Position numbers and translations under genes: made by a program
Source of the DNA: Balaenoptera acutorostrata
Lineage: Eukaryota > Chordata > Mammalia > Artiodactyla > Balaenopteridae
Direction of reading: 5' to 3'
Assembly: GCF_949987535.1 (NCBI RefSeq)
Contig: NC_080077.1
Span: forward strand, 41,434,561 to 41,498,560
DNA: 64,000 nt
Shown: piece by piece, positions 11,471 through 22,815 of the stretch
How positions within the stretch are numbered: position 1 is the stretch's first letter
How the letters are laid out: every line of letters begins with the position of its first letter
Notes under the pieces: generated by a model
Databases searched by the model: none
The model's input: the letters and a program-made list of their open reading frames with translations, nothing else
Told to the model about the DNA's origin: nothing

Positions 11471-14400
11471 AAAAATAATAATATATATTTGACTGGTACC
11501 TGCATATCCTCATTTTTTTTTTAAGTGGAGGGTCCATTAATACTGTCTAGAAAAAGTGTTAAAACACAAAAATTCCATTTATTAATTTTTATTAAACATT
11601 TTAGATCTTTAGGAGAAATTCTTTTGATAAAGAATTATTTACATAAAATATTAGCTGAAGTTTATCAGTTTACTTAGCTTTACTTAAGATTTTTCACCTA
11701 AGAAACTCAAGTGAAATTAATGCTTGTATAACATGATACCATTTACAAATTTTTAAATGTATTTTCTATCTGTTTTCTAGCTCTATATACACATAAAGAT
11801 ATGTATGGAATAATGTTCCCTTAATATTCACTTTTCTTTGTGATTTACTATGGTGCTCCAAATCTAATAAAGAATGTATATTATTTTTATAAAATTAATA
11901 GATTATTCTTTAGCAAAATTTTTGAAAAGAAGGCAGCATGGCAAATATTATACCATGTGTAATTATATATATATAAAATTAAATCCTGCTGCAAGGACCT
12001 TTAGGTGAAGTTCAATTTGCTGTCTTCCCAGCTCCTGTTCTGCATCCATGTTTGTTTGTTAACCACTTGTGCCCAGTTCAAAACACAGGCAGGGTTGTGC
12101 TCCAGGTTCAGCACTACTATATTTTAACTTTTTATCTAATACATGCTGGCTAGTAGTAGTTGTGGCTACCTCTGAAATTACCAGAACTCTTTTCTGAAAA
12201 GGTAACTGACTTAAATATTACCTTATAAGTGGTACCTAAATTTCCCAAGTATATATACAATTGACAGAATTTGTTAATGATGAATTTAGTGGGAGCTTAG
12301 AATATCTGTGAAGGTGAAATTTCAGCAGAGATGTTTTGAAACAAGATACCCTGGGTAGGGTGGGAGTGGGGACATTTTTTGAATTGTATAATTGTATTAA
12401 ATCAGCTCAGCTTGGTGTCTCACTCAGTCTACTATGTCTATGAAAGTGCTACTAAACCGTTGACACACTTTCATGTTAAAGAACCTGGGTGTCTAGAGTG
12501 AATATAAATATCATTATATTTATAATTTCCTATACTGAATATGAATATAGATTCAATTGTAATAATCCTTAGGTATACAGGCAATTCAATATTATTTTGA
12601 TATAAGGGAGAACTACCATCAAGCTGAATATAATGAAGTATGCTCCAAACTTTGAAAATTCAACACCAGTGAATTTTCAAGGAGAAAGATAATGAAATTA
12701 CAACCAAAATTTACTTTTAAAATTTCATAGAGAATCATTCATTCAAAATGTACCTATTATTACTCATAGTTTAGTCATATGGAGCTAAATGTTTAGTGAA
12801 ATTTTACTTCAGTCCTCTACTGAATATTTTGAAAACAAAAGGGTGTGTAGTCTGCCATGGTACAGGCAGATTTTCCTTGGCTTAAAGAGAACAATTTATA
12901 GAAAAAACAAAGACTTTCTGAAAAACAAGATTTCACTAAGGAAACATCATCTTTTTATTCTGTTCTTTGAATTCATTCATTTTACGTGCCGTTACAATAC
13001 TTTGGTGTTCAAAAAGTGGTACTCTTAGCTGTAAGTCTTTGATAAGTTATTTTGAGGACTGAGAGGCTCTATGATTTGACAGAAGTGAAATATAGATGAA
13101 ATATAGATGAACAGTGCTCTAAATGGCAGAGAAGATCATGGAAGGTTTAAAGACACACTTTTTATAACAACTTTGAAATCTCTCATGCATTATTCTAAGC
13201 TCCCACTAAATCTGTTTTCTGCATTTCTCGTCTATTTTTTAAAATTCAAAATTAAAATGTTAATCTCAAACTTAATATTAAAAATCCCATTTTACTTAAA
13301 TATGTATATATATTTTCCTCTGTTCATATAAGCTGAGAATATTATCTGGACTAAAAATAATATCTGACTTTTAAAGAATTTCTACAGGACTTTATTAAAT
13401 GGTTTAAATAAACAATCAGAAAAACAGTCGATTGACTTGCCATTTGAAATCAGAATTGAGCACAATATAAATGAAGAGATGGGACCATGTGCCAGTGGAG
13501 ACCCAAAAGTTGCCTTTCAAAGCAGCAATATCTGAAGAAAAAAAGCTCAAAAAAACCCAGAAGTGAACATGTTGGTGGCATCATTACAAACACTTTAGAA
13601 ATTGTTGAAGATAATTTTTTTCAGTCTAATTTGGAGGATAATTTCTTTAGTCTCAATGTCATAAAGACATTGTTTTGTGCTGGAACTGAATTATAAATCT
13701 AAGCTCCACTCAGGCTGAACTTTTGTGTATTCTTTATCTGCTCAGGCTGGCCGTTAAACCCCTTTTCCAATAGGTTAGGCAGGCTATAAACAAAAGAAGT
13801 AAGCTACTGACAAGTTTCAATAAATTTTTCAAATGAAGAGCACATTTCCATGTGCTGTATATCATCAAATAAATATGCTTTCACTGTTCTCCCCAAATCA
13901 AGTGTGCCACATATTTCATGTACTTTAAAGACAACCCAAATCCCAAAAAATAGCAATGAAAGAACTCTCAAAAATTTACTTGTTTCTGCATATCAGTATT
14001 ATAGAAACTGAATACACATTATTAAAATAACAAAACTACCAATGATATGTCAGATATATGTGTAAAATGCTCAAGGTACTAGCAGACTATAGTTTGATCA
14101 TGTGAATTCTATCTTATCTAACTACTTAATTTATTCCTGCCATCTTCTGAGGTTAAAATTCTAATAGTCTTATTACTTGTTAAAATTTAAACTATTGGTC
14201 TTTCATAATGTAATTTATTCCCTAGATAGCACCTCATAACTTAACTTTGGGTAGTCACATCCCAAACACATGCACTCTGGTTAGTGATTAAAACCTATTG
14301 ATTCCAATTTTAAAAATTCAATGGCCACATTATTAGGCTAGTTAAGAGAAATTCAGCACAAATTTTACACCTATGAGGAAAGAAAGTCTTGCTTTAAAAA

Positions 14401-14645
14401 TGGTGAATTGATTTTATAAAATCATTTAGAGTATTGAAGAATATAGTTTCTTAATTACATATTTCTTATAGATGAAGCTGAAAGGTTTTTTTTTTTAAGT
14501 CAAAAGCATGAATGCAAATTTAAAATGATTTACAAGCAGTTTTTCTTTCTGATTGAATTCTCAAGGAGATTTTAGATTTCTAGAGGAGGATTTTTCTAGT
14601 CTTTTCTAGAACCTTTTTGTTTCTCATATAATGGACCTATTTTTC
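11471..14645. other. No gene or named element seen
   Basis: Very AT-rich. Short open frames at 12789-13028, 13107-13331 and 13487-13696 have AT-driven composition (Lys, Phe, Ile, Leu) and no recognisable motif. I see no young element and no splice-bounded exon candidate. Confidence 0.55.
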
Positions 14646-14654
14646 TTGATTTTA
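14646..14654. repeat. Candidate target-site duplication of the large L1, distal copy
   Basis: TTGATTTTA here is repeated at 20956-20963/4, just outside the L1 5' end. Allowing one indel, the similarity extends a few more bases. It is AT-rich and short, so on its own it is weak evidence. It counts because the other copy sits exactly beyond the L1 5' end. Confidence 0.4.
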
Positions 14655-15066
14655 TTTTATTTTATTTTATTTATGTATTTATTTTTTGGTAATTTTTTTT
14701 TCCCATTCTGGAGAGCGTGTACTTTATTTTTTTTTTTCCCACACACACACTGTATTTTATTTTTACAAGAGACAAATAGACTGACACCAAGCATTGTACA
14801 TGGATGACCACAACAAAAGCAACAATGATTGCAATTACCAAACATGAAACACACTCATACTATGTCATAATATTGACATTCAGTCCAGTAATCCTCCACT
14901 GTAACAGCTCCTTTACTTTGCAGTGAAAATTGATTTGTATATTCTTTGCCTCTGAGTCCTTGTGGGATTTTTTTTTTAACATGATTTATTTATTTATTTA
15001 TTTAATGTCTGAAACATTTATATTAACATATTTCCATACAAATAACCCAATGAAAGTTTAGTCTTA
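14655..15066 (-). other. Putative L1 3'-transduced segment
   Basis: In the L1 sense direction this unique-looking DNA follows the L1 A-tail. It has AATAAA (plus-strand TTTATT at 14756-14761), an 11-A run 18 bases later (plus 14727-14737), a second AATAAA (14723-14728) and a 9-A run (14693-14701), and it ends in an (AAAAT)n-like tract. The signal-to-tail spacing fits a polyadenylated transcript. The alternative is the 3' end of an unrelated processed retrocopy into which, or beside which, the L1 landed. I do not recognise the source gene or locus. Confidence 0.5.
14756..14761 (-). promoter_or_regulatory. Polyadenylation signal AATAAA in the transduced segment
   Basis: The minus strand reads TAAAAATAAAATACAG, then a short GT repeat, then an 11-base A-run starting 18 bases after the hexamer. 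That spacing is normal for cleavage and polyadenylation and marks the probable end of the read-through transcript. Confidence 0.6.
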
Positions 15067-15274
15067 GTTGTTTTGTTTGTTTTTTTATACTGCAGGTTCT
15101 TATTAGGCATCAATTTTATACACATCAGTGTATACATGTCAATCCCAATCGCCCAATTCAGCACACCACCATCCCCACCCCACCGCATTTTTCCCCCCTT
15201 GGTGTCCATATGTCCATTCTCTACATCTGTGTCTCAACTTCTGCACTGCAAACCGGCTCATCTGTACCATTTTT

Positions 15275-18200
15275 CTAGGTTCCACATACATGTGTTAATA
15301 TACGATATTTGTTTTTCTCTTTCTGACTTACTTCACTCTGTATGACAGTCTCTACATCCATCCACGTCTCAACAAATGACTCAATTTCGTTCCTTTTTAT
15401 GGCTGAGCAATATTGCATTGTATATATGTACCACACTTCTTTATCCATTCGTCTGTTGATGGGCATTTAGGTTGCTTCCATGACCTGGCTATTGTAAATA
15501 GTGCTGCAATGAACATTCGGGTGCATGTGTCTTTTTGAATTACGGTTTTCTCTGGGTATATGCCCAGTAGTGGGATTGCTGGGTCATATGGTAATTCTAT
15601 TTTTAGTTTTTTAAGGCACCTCCATATTGTGCTCCATAGTGGCTGTATCAATTTACATTCCCACCAACAGTGCAAGAGGGTTCCCTTTTCTCCACACCCT
15701 CTCCAGCATTTGTTGTATGTAGATTTTCTGATGATGCCCATTCTAACAGGAGTGAGGTGATACCTCATTGTAGTTTTGATTTGCATTTCTCTAATAATTA
15801 GTGATGTTGAGCATCTTTTCATGTGCTTCGTGGCCGTCTGTATGTCTTCTTTGGAGATATGTCTATTTAGGTCTTCTGCCCATTTTTGGATTGGGGTGTT
15901 TGTTTCTTTAATATTGAGCTGAATGAGCTGTTTATATATTTTGGAGATTAATCCTTTGTCTGTTGATTCGTTTGCAAATATTTTCTCCCATTCTGAGGGT
16001 TGTCTTTTCGTCTTGTTTATGGTTTCCTTTGCTGTGCAAAAGCTTTGAAGTTTCATTAGGTCCCATTTGTTTATTTTTGTTTTTATTTCCATTACTCTAG
16101 GAGGTGGATCAAAAAAGATCTTGTTGTGATTTATGTCAAAGAGTGTTCTTCCTATGTTTTCCTCTAAGAGTTTTATAGTGTCCAGTCTTATATTTAGGTC
16201 TCGAATCCATTTTGAGTTTATTTTTGTGTGTGGTGTTAGGGAGTATTCTAATTTCATTCTTTTACATGTAGCTGTCCAGTTTTCCCAGCACCACTTATTG
16301 AAGAGACTGTCTTTTCTCCATTGTATATCTTTGCCTCCTTTGTCATAGATTAGTTGGCCATAGGTGCGTGGGTTAATCTCTGGGCTTTCTATCTTGTTCC
16401 ACTGATCTATGTTTCTGTTTTTGTGCCAGTACCATATTGTCTTGATTACTGTAGCTTTGTAGTATAGTCTGAAGTCAGGGAGTCTGATTCCTCCAGCTCC
16501 ATTTTTTTCCCTCAAGACTGCTTTGGCTATTTGGGGTCTTTTGTGTCTGCATACAAATTTTAAGATGATTTGTTCTAGCTCCGTAAAAAATGCCATTGGT
16601 AATTTGATAGGGATTGCATTGAATCTGTAGATTGCTTTGGGTAGTATAGTCATGTTCACAATGTTGATTCTTCCAATCCAAGAACATGGTATATCTCTCC
16701 ATCTGTGTGTATCATCTTTAATTTCTTTCATCAGTGTCTTATAGTTTTCTGCATACAGGTCTTTTGTATCCCTAGGTAGGTTTATTCCTAGGTATTTTAT
16801 TCTTTTTGTTGCAATGGTAAATGGTACTTTTTCCTTAATTTCTCTTTCAGATTTTTCATCATTAGTGTATAGGAATGCAAGAGATTTCTGTGCATTAATT
16901 TTGTATCCTGCAACTTTACCAAATTCATTAATTAGCTCTAGCAGTTTTCTGGTGGCAGTTTTAGGATTCTCTATGTATAGTATCATGTCATCTGCAAACA
17001 GTGACAGTTTTACTTCTTCTTTTCCAATTTGTATTCCTTTTATTTATTTTTCTTCTCTGATTGCCGTGGCTAGGACTTCCAGAACTATGTTGAATAATAG
17101 TGGTGAGAGTGGACATCCTTGTCTCGTTCCTGATCTTAGAGGAAATGCTTTCAGTTTTTCACCATTGAGAATGATGTTTGCTGTGGGTTTGTCATATATG
17201 GTCTTTATTATGTTGAGGTAGGTTCCCTCTATGCCCACTTTCTGGAGAGTTTTTATCATAAATGGGTGTTGAATTTTGTCAAAAGCTTTTTCTGCATCGA
17301 TTGAGATGATCCTATAGTTTTTATTCTTCAATTTGTTAATATGGTGTATCACATTGATTGATTTGCTTATATTGAAGAATCCTTCCATCCCTGGGATAAA
17401 TCCCACTTGATCATGGTGTATGATCCTTTTAATGTGTTGTTAGATTCTGTTTGCTAGTATTTTGTTGAGGATTTTTGCATCTATATTCATCAGTGATATT
17501 GGTCTGTAATTTTCTTTTTTTGTAGTGTTTTTGTCTGGTTTTGGTATCAGGGTGATGGTGGCCTCATAGAATGAGTTTGGGAGTGTTCCTTCCTCTGCAA
17601 TTTTTTGGAAGAGTTTGAGAAGGATGGGTGTTAGCTCTTCTCTAAATGTTTGATAGAATTCACCTGTGAAGCCGTCTGGTCCTGGACTTTTGTTTGTTGG
17701 AAGATTTTTAATCACAGTTTCAATTTCATTACTTGCGATTGGTCTGTTCATATTTTCTGTTTCTTCCTGGTTCAGTCTTGGAAGGTTATACCTTTCTGAG
17801 AATTTGTCCATTTCTTCTAGGTTGTCCATTTTATTGGCATAAAGTTGCTTGTAGTAGTCTCTTAGGATGCTTTGTATTTCTGCGGTGTCTGTTGTAACTT
17901 CTCCTTTTTCATTTCTGATTTTATTGATTTGAGTCCTCTCCCTCTTTTTCTTGATGAGTCTGGCTAACGGCTTATCGATTTTGTTTATCTTCTCAAAGAA
18001 CCAGCTTTTAGTTTTATTGATCTTTGCTATTGTTTTCTTTGTTTCTATTTCATTTATTTCCACTCTGATCTTTATGATTTCTTTCGTTCTGCTAACTTTG
18101 GGGTTTGTTTGTTCTTCTTTCTCTAGTTACTTTAGGTGTAAGGTTAGATTGTTTACTTGAGATTTTTGTTGTTTATTTAGGTAGGCTTGTATAGCTATAA

Positions 18201-19089
18201 ACTTCCCTCTTAGAACTGCTTTTGCTGCATCCCATAGGTTTTGGGTCGTCGTGTTTTCATTGTCATTTGTCTCTAGGTATTTTTTGATTTCCTCTTTGAT
18301 TTCTTCAGTGATCTCTTGGTTATTTAGTAACGTATTGTTTAGCCTCCATGTGTTTGTGTTTTTTACATTTTTTTCCCCTGTAATGATTTCTAATCTCATA
18401 GCATTGTGGTCAGAAAAGATGCTTGATATGATTTCAATTTTCTTAAATTTACTGAGGCTTGATTTGTGACCCAAGATGTGATCTATCCTGGAGAATGTTC
18501 GGTGCGCACTTGAGAAGAATGTGTAATCTGCTGTTTTTGAATGGAATGTCCTATAAATATCAATTAAATCTATCTGGTCTATTGTGTCATTTAAAGCTTC
18601 TGTTTCCTTATTTATTTTCATTTTGGATGATCTGTCCATTGGTGTAGGTGAGGTGTTAAAGTCCCCCACTATTACTGTGTTACTGTCAATTTCCTCTTTT
18701 ATAGCTGTTAGCAGTTGCCTTATGTATTGAGGTGCTCCTATGTTGGGTGCATATATATTTATAATTGTTATATCTTCTTGGATTCATCCCTTGATCATTA
18801 TGTAGTGTCCTTCCTTGTCTCTTGTAACATTCTTTATTTTAACGTCTATTTTATCTGATATGAGTATAGCTACTCCAGCTTTCTTTTGATTTCCATTTGC
18901 ATGGAATATCTTTTTCCATCCCCTCACTTTCAGTCTGTATGTGTCCCTAGGTCTAAAGTGGGTCTCTTGTAGACAGCATATAGATGGGTCTTGTTTTTGT
19001 ATCCATTCAGCAAGCCTGTGTCTTTTGGTTGGAGCATTTAATCCATTCACGTTTAAGGTAATTATCGATATGTATGTTCCTATGACCAT
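15275..19089 (-). pseudogene. LINE-1 ORF2 (endonuclease/reverse transcriptase), inactivated
   Basis: This encodes the L1 ORF2 protein, which nicks target DNA and reverse-transcribes L1 RNA at the nick. The start is ATG at 19087-19089, and the natural stop is at 15275-15277, giving about 1271 codons, close to the usual length. Endonuclease landmarks are visible: LNVNGLN near the start, the QETH motif, GDFNT and SDHNAM. The RT catalytic FADD is intact at 16987-16998. A cysteine-rich tail (CWRGC...HCWWEC, CX3CX7HX4C) lies near the end. Breaks: stops at 18784-18786 (TGA replacing a Ser codon), 18127-18129 (TAA for Glu), 17440-17442 (TAA for Gln) and 17044-17046 (TAA for Glu). A 1-base deletion at about 15435/15436 shifts the last ~55 codons. 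All four stops lie in one frame, so indels upstream of 15436 are absent or balanced. Confidence 0.95.
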
Positions 19090-19147
19090 TGTCTTAATTG
19101 TTTTGGGTTTGTTTTTGTAGGTCCTTTTCTTCTCTTGTGTTTCCCAC

Positions 19148-20053
19148 TTAGAGAAGTTCCTTTAGCATTTGTTGTAGAGCTGGTTTTGTGGTGCTGAATT
19201 CTCTTAGCTTTTGCTTGTCTGTAAAGTTTTTGATTTCTCCATCAAATCTAAATGAGATCCTTGCTGGGTAGAGTAATCTTGGTTGTAGGTTCTTCCCTTT
19301 CATCACTTTAAGTATATCATGCCACTCCCTTCTGGGTTGTAGAGTTTCTGCTGAGAAATCAGCTGTTAACCTTATGGGAGTCCCCTTGTATGTTATTTGT
19401 CATTTTTCCCTTGCTGCTTTCAATAATTTTTCTTTGTCTTTAATTTTTGCCACTTTGATTACTATGTGTCTCGGCGTGTTTCTCCTTGGGTTTATCCTGT
19501 ATGGGACTCTCTGTGCTTCCTGGACTTGGGTGGCTATTTCCTTTCCCATGTTAGGGAAGTTTTTGACTATAATCTCTTCAAATATTTTGTCTGGTCCTTT
19601 CTCTCTCTCTTCTCCTTCTGGGACCCCTATAATGCGAATGTTGTTGCATTTAATGTTGTCCCAGAGGTCTCTTAGGCTGTCTTCATTTCTTTTCATTCTT
19701 TTTTCTTTAGTCTGTTCCACAGCAGTGAATTCCACCATTCTGTCTTCCAGGTCATTTATCCATTCTTCTGCCTCCGTTATTCTGCTATTGATTCCTTCTA
19801 GTGTAGTTTTCATTTCAGTTATTGTATTGGTCATCTCTGTTTGTTTGTTCTTTAATTCTTCTAGGTCTTTGTTAATCATTTCTTGCATCTTCTCGATCTT
19901 TGCCTCCGTTCTTATTCCGAGGTCCTGGATCATCTTCACTATCATTATTCTGAATTCTTTTTCTGGAAGGTTGCCTATCTCCACTTCATTTAGTTGTTTT
20001 TGTGGGGTTTTTTCTTGTTCCTTCATCTGGTATACAGCCCTCTGCCTTTTCAT
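19148..20053 (-). pseudogene. LINE-1 ORF1 (RNA-binding protein), truncated by one stop
   Basis: This encodes the L1 ORF1 protein, a trimeric RNA-binding chaperone that coats L1 RNA. Reading starts at ATG 20051-20053 (MKRQRAVYQMKEQ...). A long charged coiled-coil region (roughly residues 15-125, with ITEMKTTLEGINSRITEAE) is followed by the RRM-like part (IRIIGVPEGEE...) and the basic RINPRRNTPRHIV block. A TGA at 19400-19402 ends the frame after 217 residues, where related L1s have CGA (Arg), a typical CpG-to-TpG decay. The same frame stays open for a further 84 codons to the natural stop at 19148-19150, so this single change is the visible defect. The full frame would be 301 residues. Confidence 0.95.
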
Positions 20054-20951
20054 CTTGTCTATCTTTCTGTAAATATGGTTTTTGTTCCACAGGCTGCAGG
20101 ATTGTAGTTTTTCTTGCTTCTGCTGTCTGCCCTCTGGTGGTTGAGGCTATCTAAGAGGCTTGATGGGAGGCTCTGGTGGTGGGTAGAGCTGACTGTTGCT
20201 GTGGCAGTCAGAGCTCAGTAAAACTTTAATCCACTTGACTGTTGATGGGTGGGGCTGGGTTCCCTCCCTGTTGGTTGTTTTGTCTGAGGCAACCCAACAC
20301 TGGAGCCTACCTGGGCTCTTTGGTGGGGCTAATGGCAGACTCTGGGAGGGCTCATGCCAAGGAATACTTCCCAGAACTTCTGCTGCCAGTGTCCTTGTCC
20401 CCATGGTGAAACAGAGCCAGCCCCCGCCTCTGCAGGAGACCCTCCAACACTAGCAGGTAGGTCTGGTTTATTCTCCCCCAGGGTCACTGCTCCTTCCCCC
20501 GGGTCCTGATGCACACACTATTCCGTGTGTGCCCTCCAACAGTGGGGTCTCTGTTTCCCCCAGTCCTGTCGAAGTCCTGCAATCAATTCCCACTAAGCTT
20601 CAAAGTCTGATTCTCTATGAATTCCTCCTCCCATTGCCGTATCCCCAGGTTGGGAAGCCTGACGTGGGGCTCAGAACCTTCACTCCATTGGGTGGACTTC
20701 TGTGGTATAAGTGTTCACCAGTCTGTGAGTCACCCACCTAGCAGTTATGGGATTTGATTTTACTCTGATTGCGCCCCTCCTACCGTCTCACTGTGGCTTC
20801 TCCTCTGTCCTTGGACGTGGGGTATCCTCCTTAGTGAAGTCCAGTGTCTTCCTGTCGATGATTGTCCAGCAGCCAGTTGTGATTCTGGTGCTCTCGCAAG
20901 AGGGAGTGAGAGCACATCCTTCTACTCCGCCATATTGGTTAATCTCCTCTC
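20054..20951 (-). promoter_or_regulatory. LINE-1 5'UTR / internal promoter region
   Basis: About 900 bases upstream of ORF1, more GC-rich than the surroundings, with no long frame on the sense strand. The length matches a complete L1 5'UTR, and the first 25 bases (minus strand GAGAGGAGATTAACCAATATGGCGG) parallel the start of the human L1 5'UTR in layout. L1 5'UTRs carry an internal RNA polymerase II promoter. Whether this old copy still drives transcription is unknown. Confidence 0.8.
20927..20938 (+). promoter_or_regulatory. YY1-type motif at the L1 5' end
   Basis: The plus strand reads CCGCCATATTGG, a good match to the YY1 consensus (GCCATNTT core). It lies at about +14 of the element on the L1 sense strand, the same place as the YY1 site that positions the transcription start in human L1. 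This supports the 5' edge near 20951. Confidence 0.6.
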
Positions 20952-20964
20952 TTTTTGATTTTAA

Positions 20965-22020
20965 AATTAAGAAAAATGGAAAGTATTTTTATCCTTCTCT
21001 CATCTATTTTAAGGCCATTGTGGTTTACCATCACTTGACTACATAAAATTTTGATGGTTTCAATGACATAATTTAATCCATTTAAATATTGATAAGATTA
21101 TTTGTTTGCTTCTCAGATAATAACAAAATTGCTGAGGTTGATTTAAAAGATCCACTTTTTTTTCTCCAAAAAAATGACTAAGAAAGGGCATATGAAGGGA
21201 ATTCTTTGTTCACTGAAAATGCAAATCTTTATATAATGATGTCACGAACATGCTTATTTATGGTTATGTTCACTAAAAGTGTAGGCACTAATTGGCATCT
21301 CAAAAAATTATCTAACTATTGCAGAGAAAAATTAAAACATCAGAAATATCTATGGAATCTCCACAGGGCAAGATTTAAAAAAACAAAACAAAACATTAAA
21401 AAAAGTTATCTGTTTGACAACCTAGCTCTGCAAAACCTTGTTCTCTGTCAAACATCCTTATTTACTTTTTCTCTCATAAGAAACTTATGAATTAATTACA
21501 TCTATTTACCATTTTTTCCTGATGTGGATATTTACGTTACATCACATTCCCAATGTTCATAGTGATTATAGGAGAATAAAAACTCTTAACCACCGCCTAT
21601 ATCTAATGCCCTGTCATTATAAACAGATAATATTTACAAGGCATTATGAAAAATTACATGGATAAAATGATGTTTATACACGATTCCTGCATTAAGGAGG
21701 CTTAAACTTGAGTTCCAGAAGAAAAACAGAAATAAAACAAGCGTGATAACAATGAGGGTCATCTGATATGGTAACATGGTAGGTGACAAACAAATAATAA
21801 ATGTTGAAAGAGTTTGAATAAGGCATTAACCTTTTGGTTGCAGAAAATTGAAGAATGGGTCATGAAAAAGAAGAAATTAGAAAATGATCCCTGATGACAC
21901 TTGGGTCTGAAATATCCTAAGTCACTGGAGAACATTCTAGCCCAGAAACACATGAAAATTTAGGGGATCCAGAACCACGTTGGCTGGTATAAAAAGCTCC
22001 TTTGAGTCTGTGCCTCCCTA
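20965..22020. other. No gene or named element seen
   Basis: AT-rich flank of the L1. A 94-codon plus-strand frame at 21206-21490 has no recognisable motif or context. Confidence 0.55.
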
Positions 22021-22029
22021 TTAGAAAAT

Positions 22030-22130
22030 GAAATTTAAATTTTAAATTACATAATGTATGTGAAATGCTTGAGAATATTGAACACAGAGTAAGTGCTCAA
22101 TACATGAATTATTATCTATGTTGCGAAATA
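22030..22130 (+). repeat. MIR 3'-end fragment
   Basis: GTGAAATGCTTGAGAATATTG, then AACACAGAGTAAGTGCTCAA and TACATGAATTATTA match the 3' part of MIR in the forward direction. Confidence 0.5.
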
Positions 22131-22289
22131 AAGTTGTAGAGGTAGGGTTAGTGGACAGGGACAGGCAAGGATAGCCAATTTAATAAATATATGTGGAGTC
22201 CCCTCCAGGGGGCAAGTATTTTCTACATTCAGGGGATAAAATGATGAAAAAAACAGCTTTCTCCTCAAAATGCCCATGAAACTATAACT

Positions 22290-22450
22290 ATGTGTTTCCT
22301 AGGAGAAATTACTTTTCTGTACCTCAGTTTCTCCATTAGAAAATTGGGTATAATGATAGACTTTCTCATAAGGTTACTGTGAGGATCAAAAAATATTACA
22401 CTGTAAAATCACTTTGGACGTTGCCAGACATATATAAGTATCTGTAGCTA
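22290..22450 (+). repeat. MIR SINE nested in L2
   Basis: Contains TACCTCAGTTTCTCCATTAG, AAATTGGGTATAATGATAG and GTTACTGTGAGGATCAAA, in MIR order on the plus strand. Confidence 0.8.
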
Positions 22451-22609
22451 TTATTATTATACAGAAAGTGAGAGTACAGGCAAGGTACAGAAGGCCACAG
22501 AAAAGGAAATGATAAATGATTGGGACTGGGGCACAGTGGGTGGGAGGAAAAGGAAAGGCTTCACTGAAGAGGGGATAAACACTGTGGGGTCAGCATGGTT
22601 CAGGATAAC

Positions 22610-22815
22610 TTTGGGATCAAGCCAAAATGAAATTTGAATCTTAACTCTACCAATGTTTAGTGAGTTACTTAGTCTCTCTGTGTCAAAGTTTTTGTACTTA
22701 TAAGATGAGAATAATGACAGAGCCTATTTCAAAAAATTGTGATGAGAATCTAATGGGTTAAGTGAATGCGCATAGTGCCAAGCTCATAGTGATCACTTCA
22801 AAATAAGGGAGACGT
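22610..22815 (+). repeat. MIR SINE nested in L2
   Basis: TGAGTTACTTAGTCTCTCTG, then TTGTACTTATAAGATGAGAA and TAATGACAGAGCCTATTTC, with the MIR 3' part following. Confidence 0.8.

Larger units (their letters stand above)
14655..20951 (-). mobile_element. Nearly full-length LINE-1 with probable 3' transduction
   Basis: Minus-strand L1 with every part present: 5'UTR (about 20054-20951), ORF1 (19148-20053), a 58-base spacer, ORF2 (15275-19089), 3'UTR and an A-tail seen as T-rich DNA at 15067-15086. The 5' end carries the YY1-type motif listed separately. Beyond the L1 A-tail, 14655-15066 is not L1. It contains AATAAA signals followed by A-runs and ends near the candidate target duplication, as expected of read-through transcription and co-mobilised flank. 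Both ORFs are broken (see their entries), so the copy cannot move by itself. The sequence is otherwise close to the cetartiodactyl L1 layout, which suggests a moderately young insertion. Confidence 0.93.

Noticed and set aside
15073..15345. 90-codon plus-strand frame, and similar plus frames up to 232 codons between 15.0 and 20.5 kb
   Set aside because: They are antisense readings of the L1 ORFs and UTRs. The long low-stop antisense frame at 19374-20072 follows from ORF1's codon composition.
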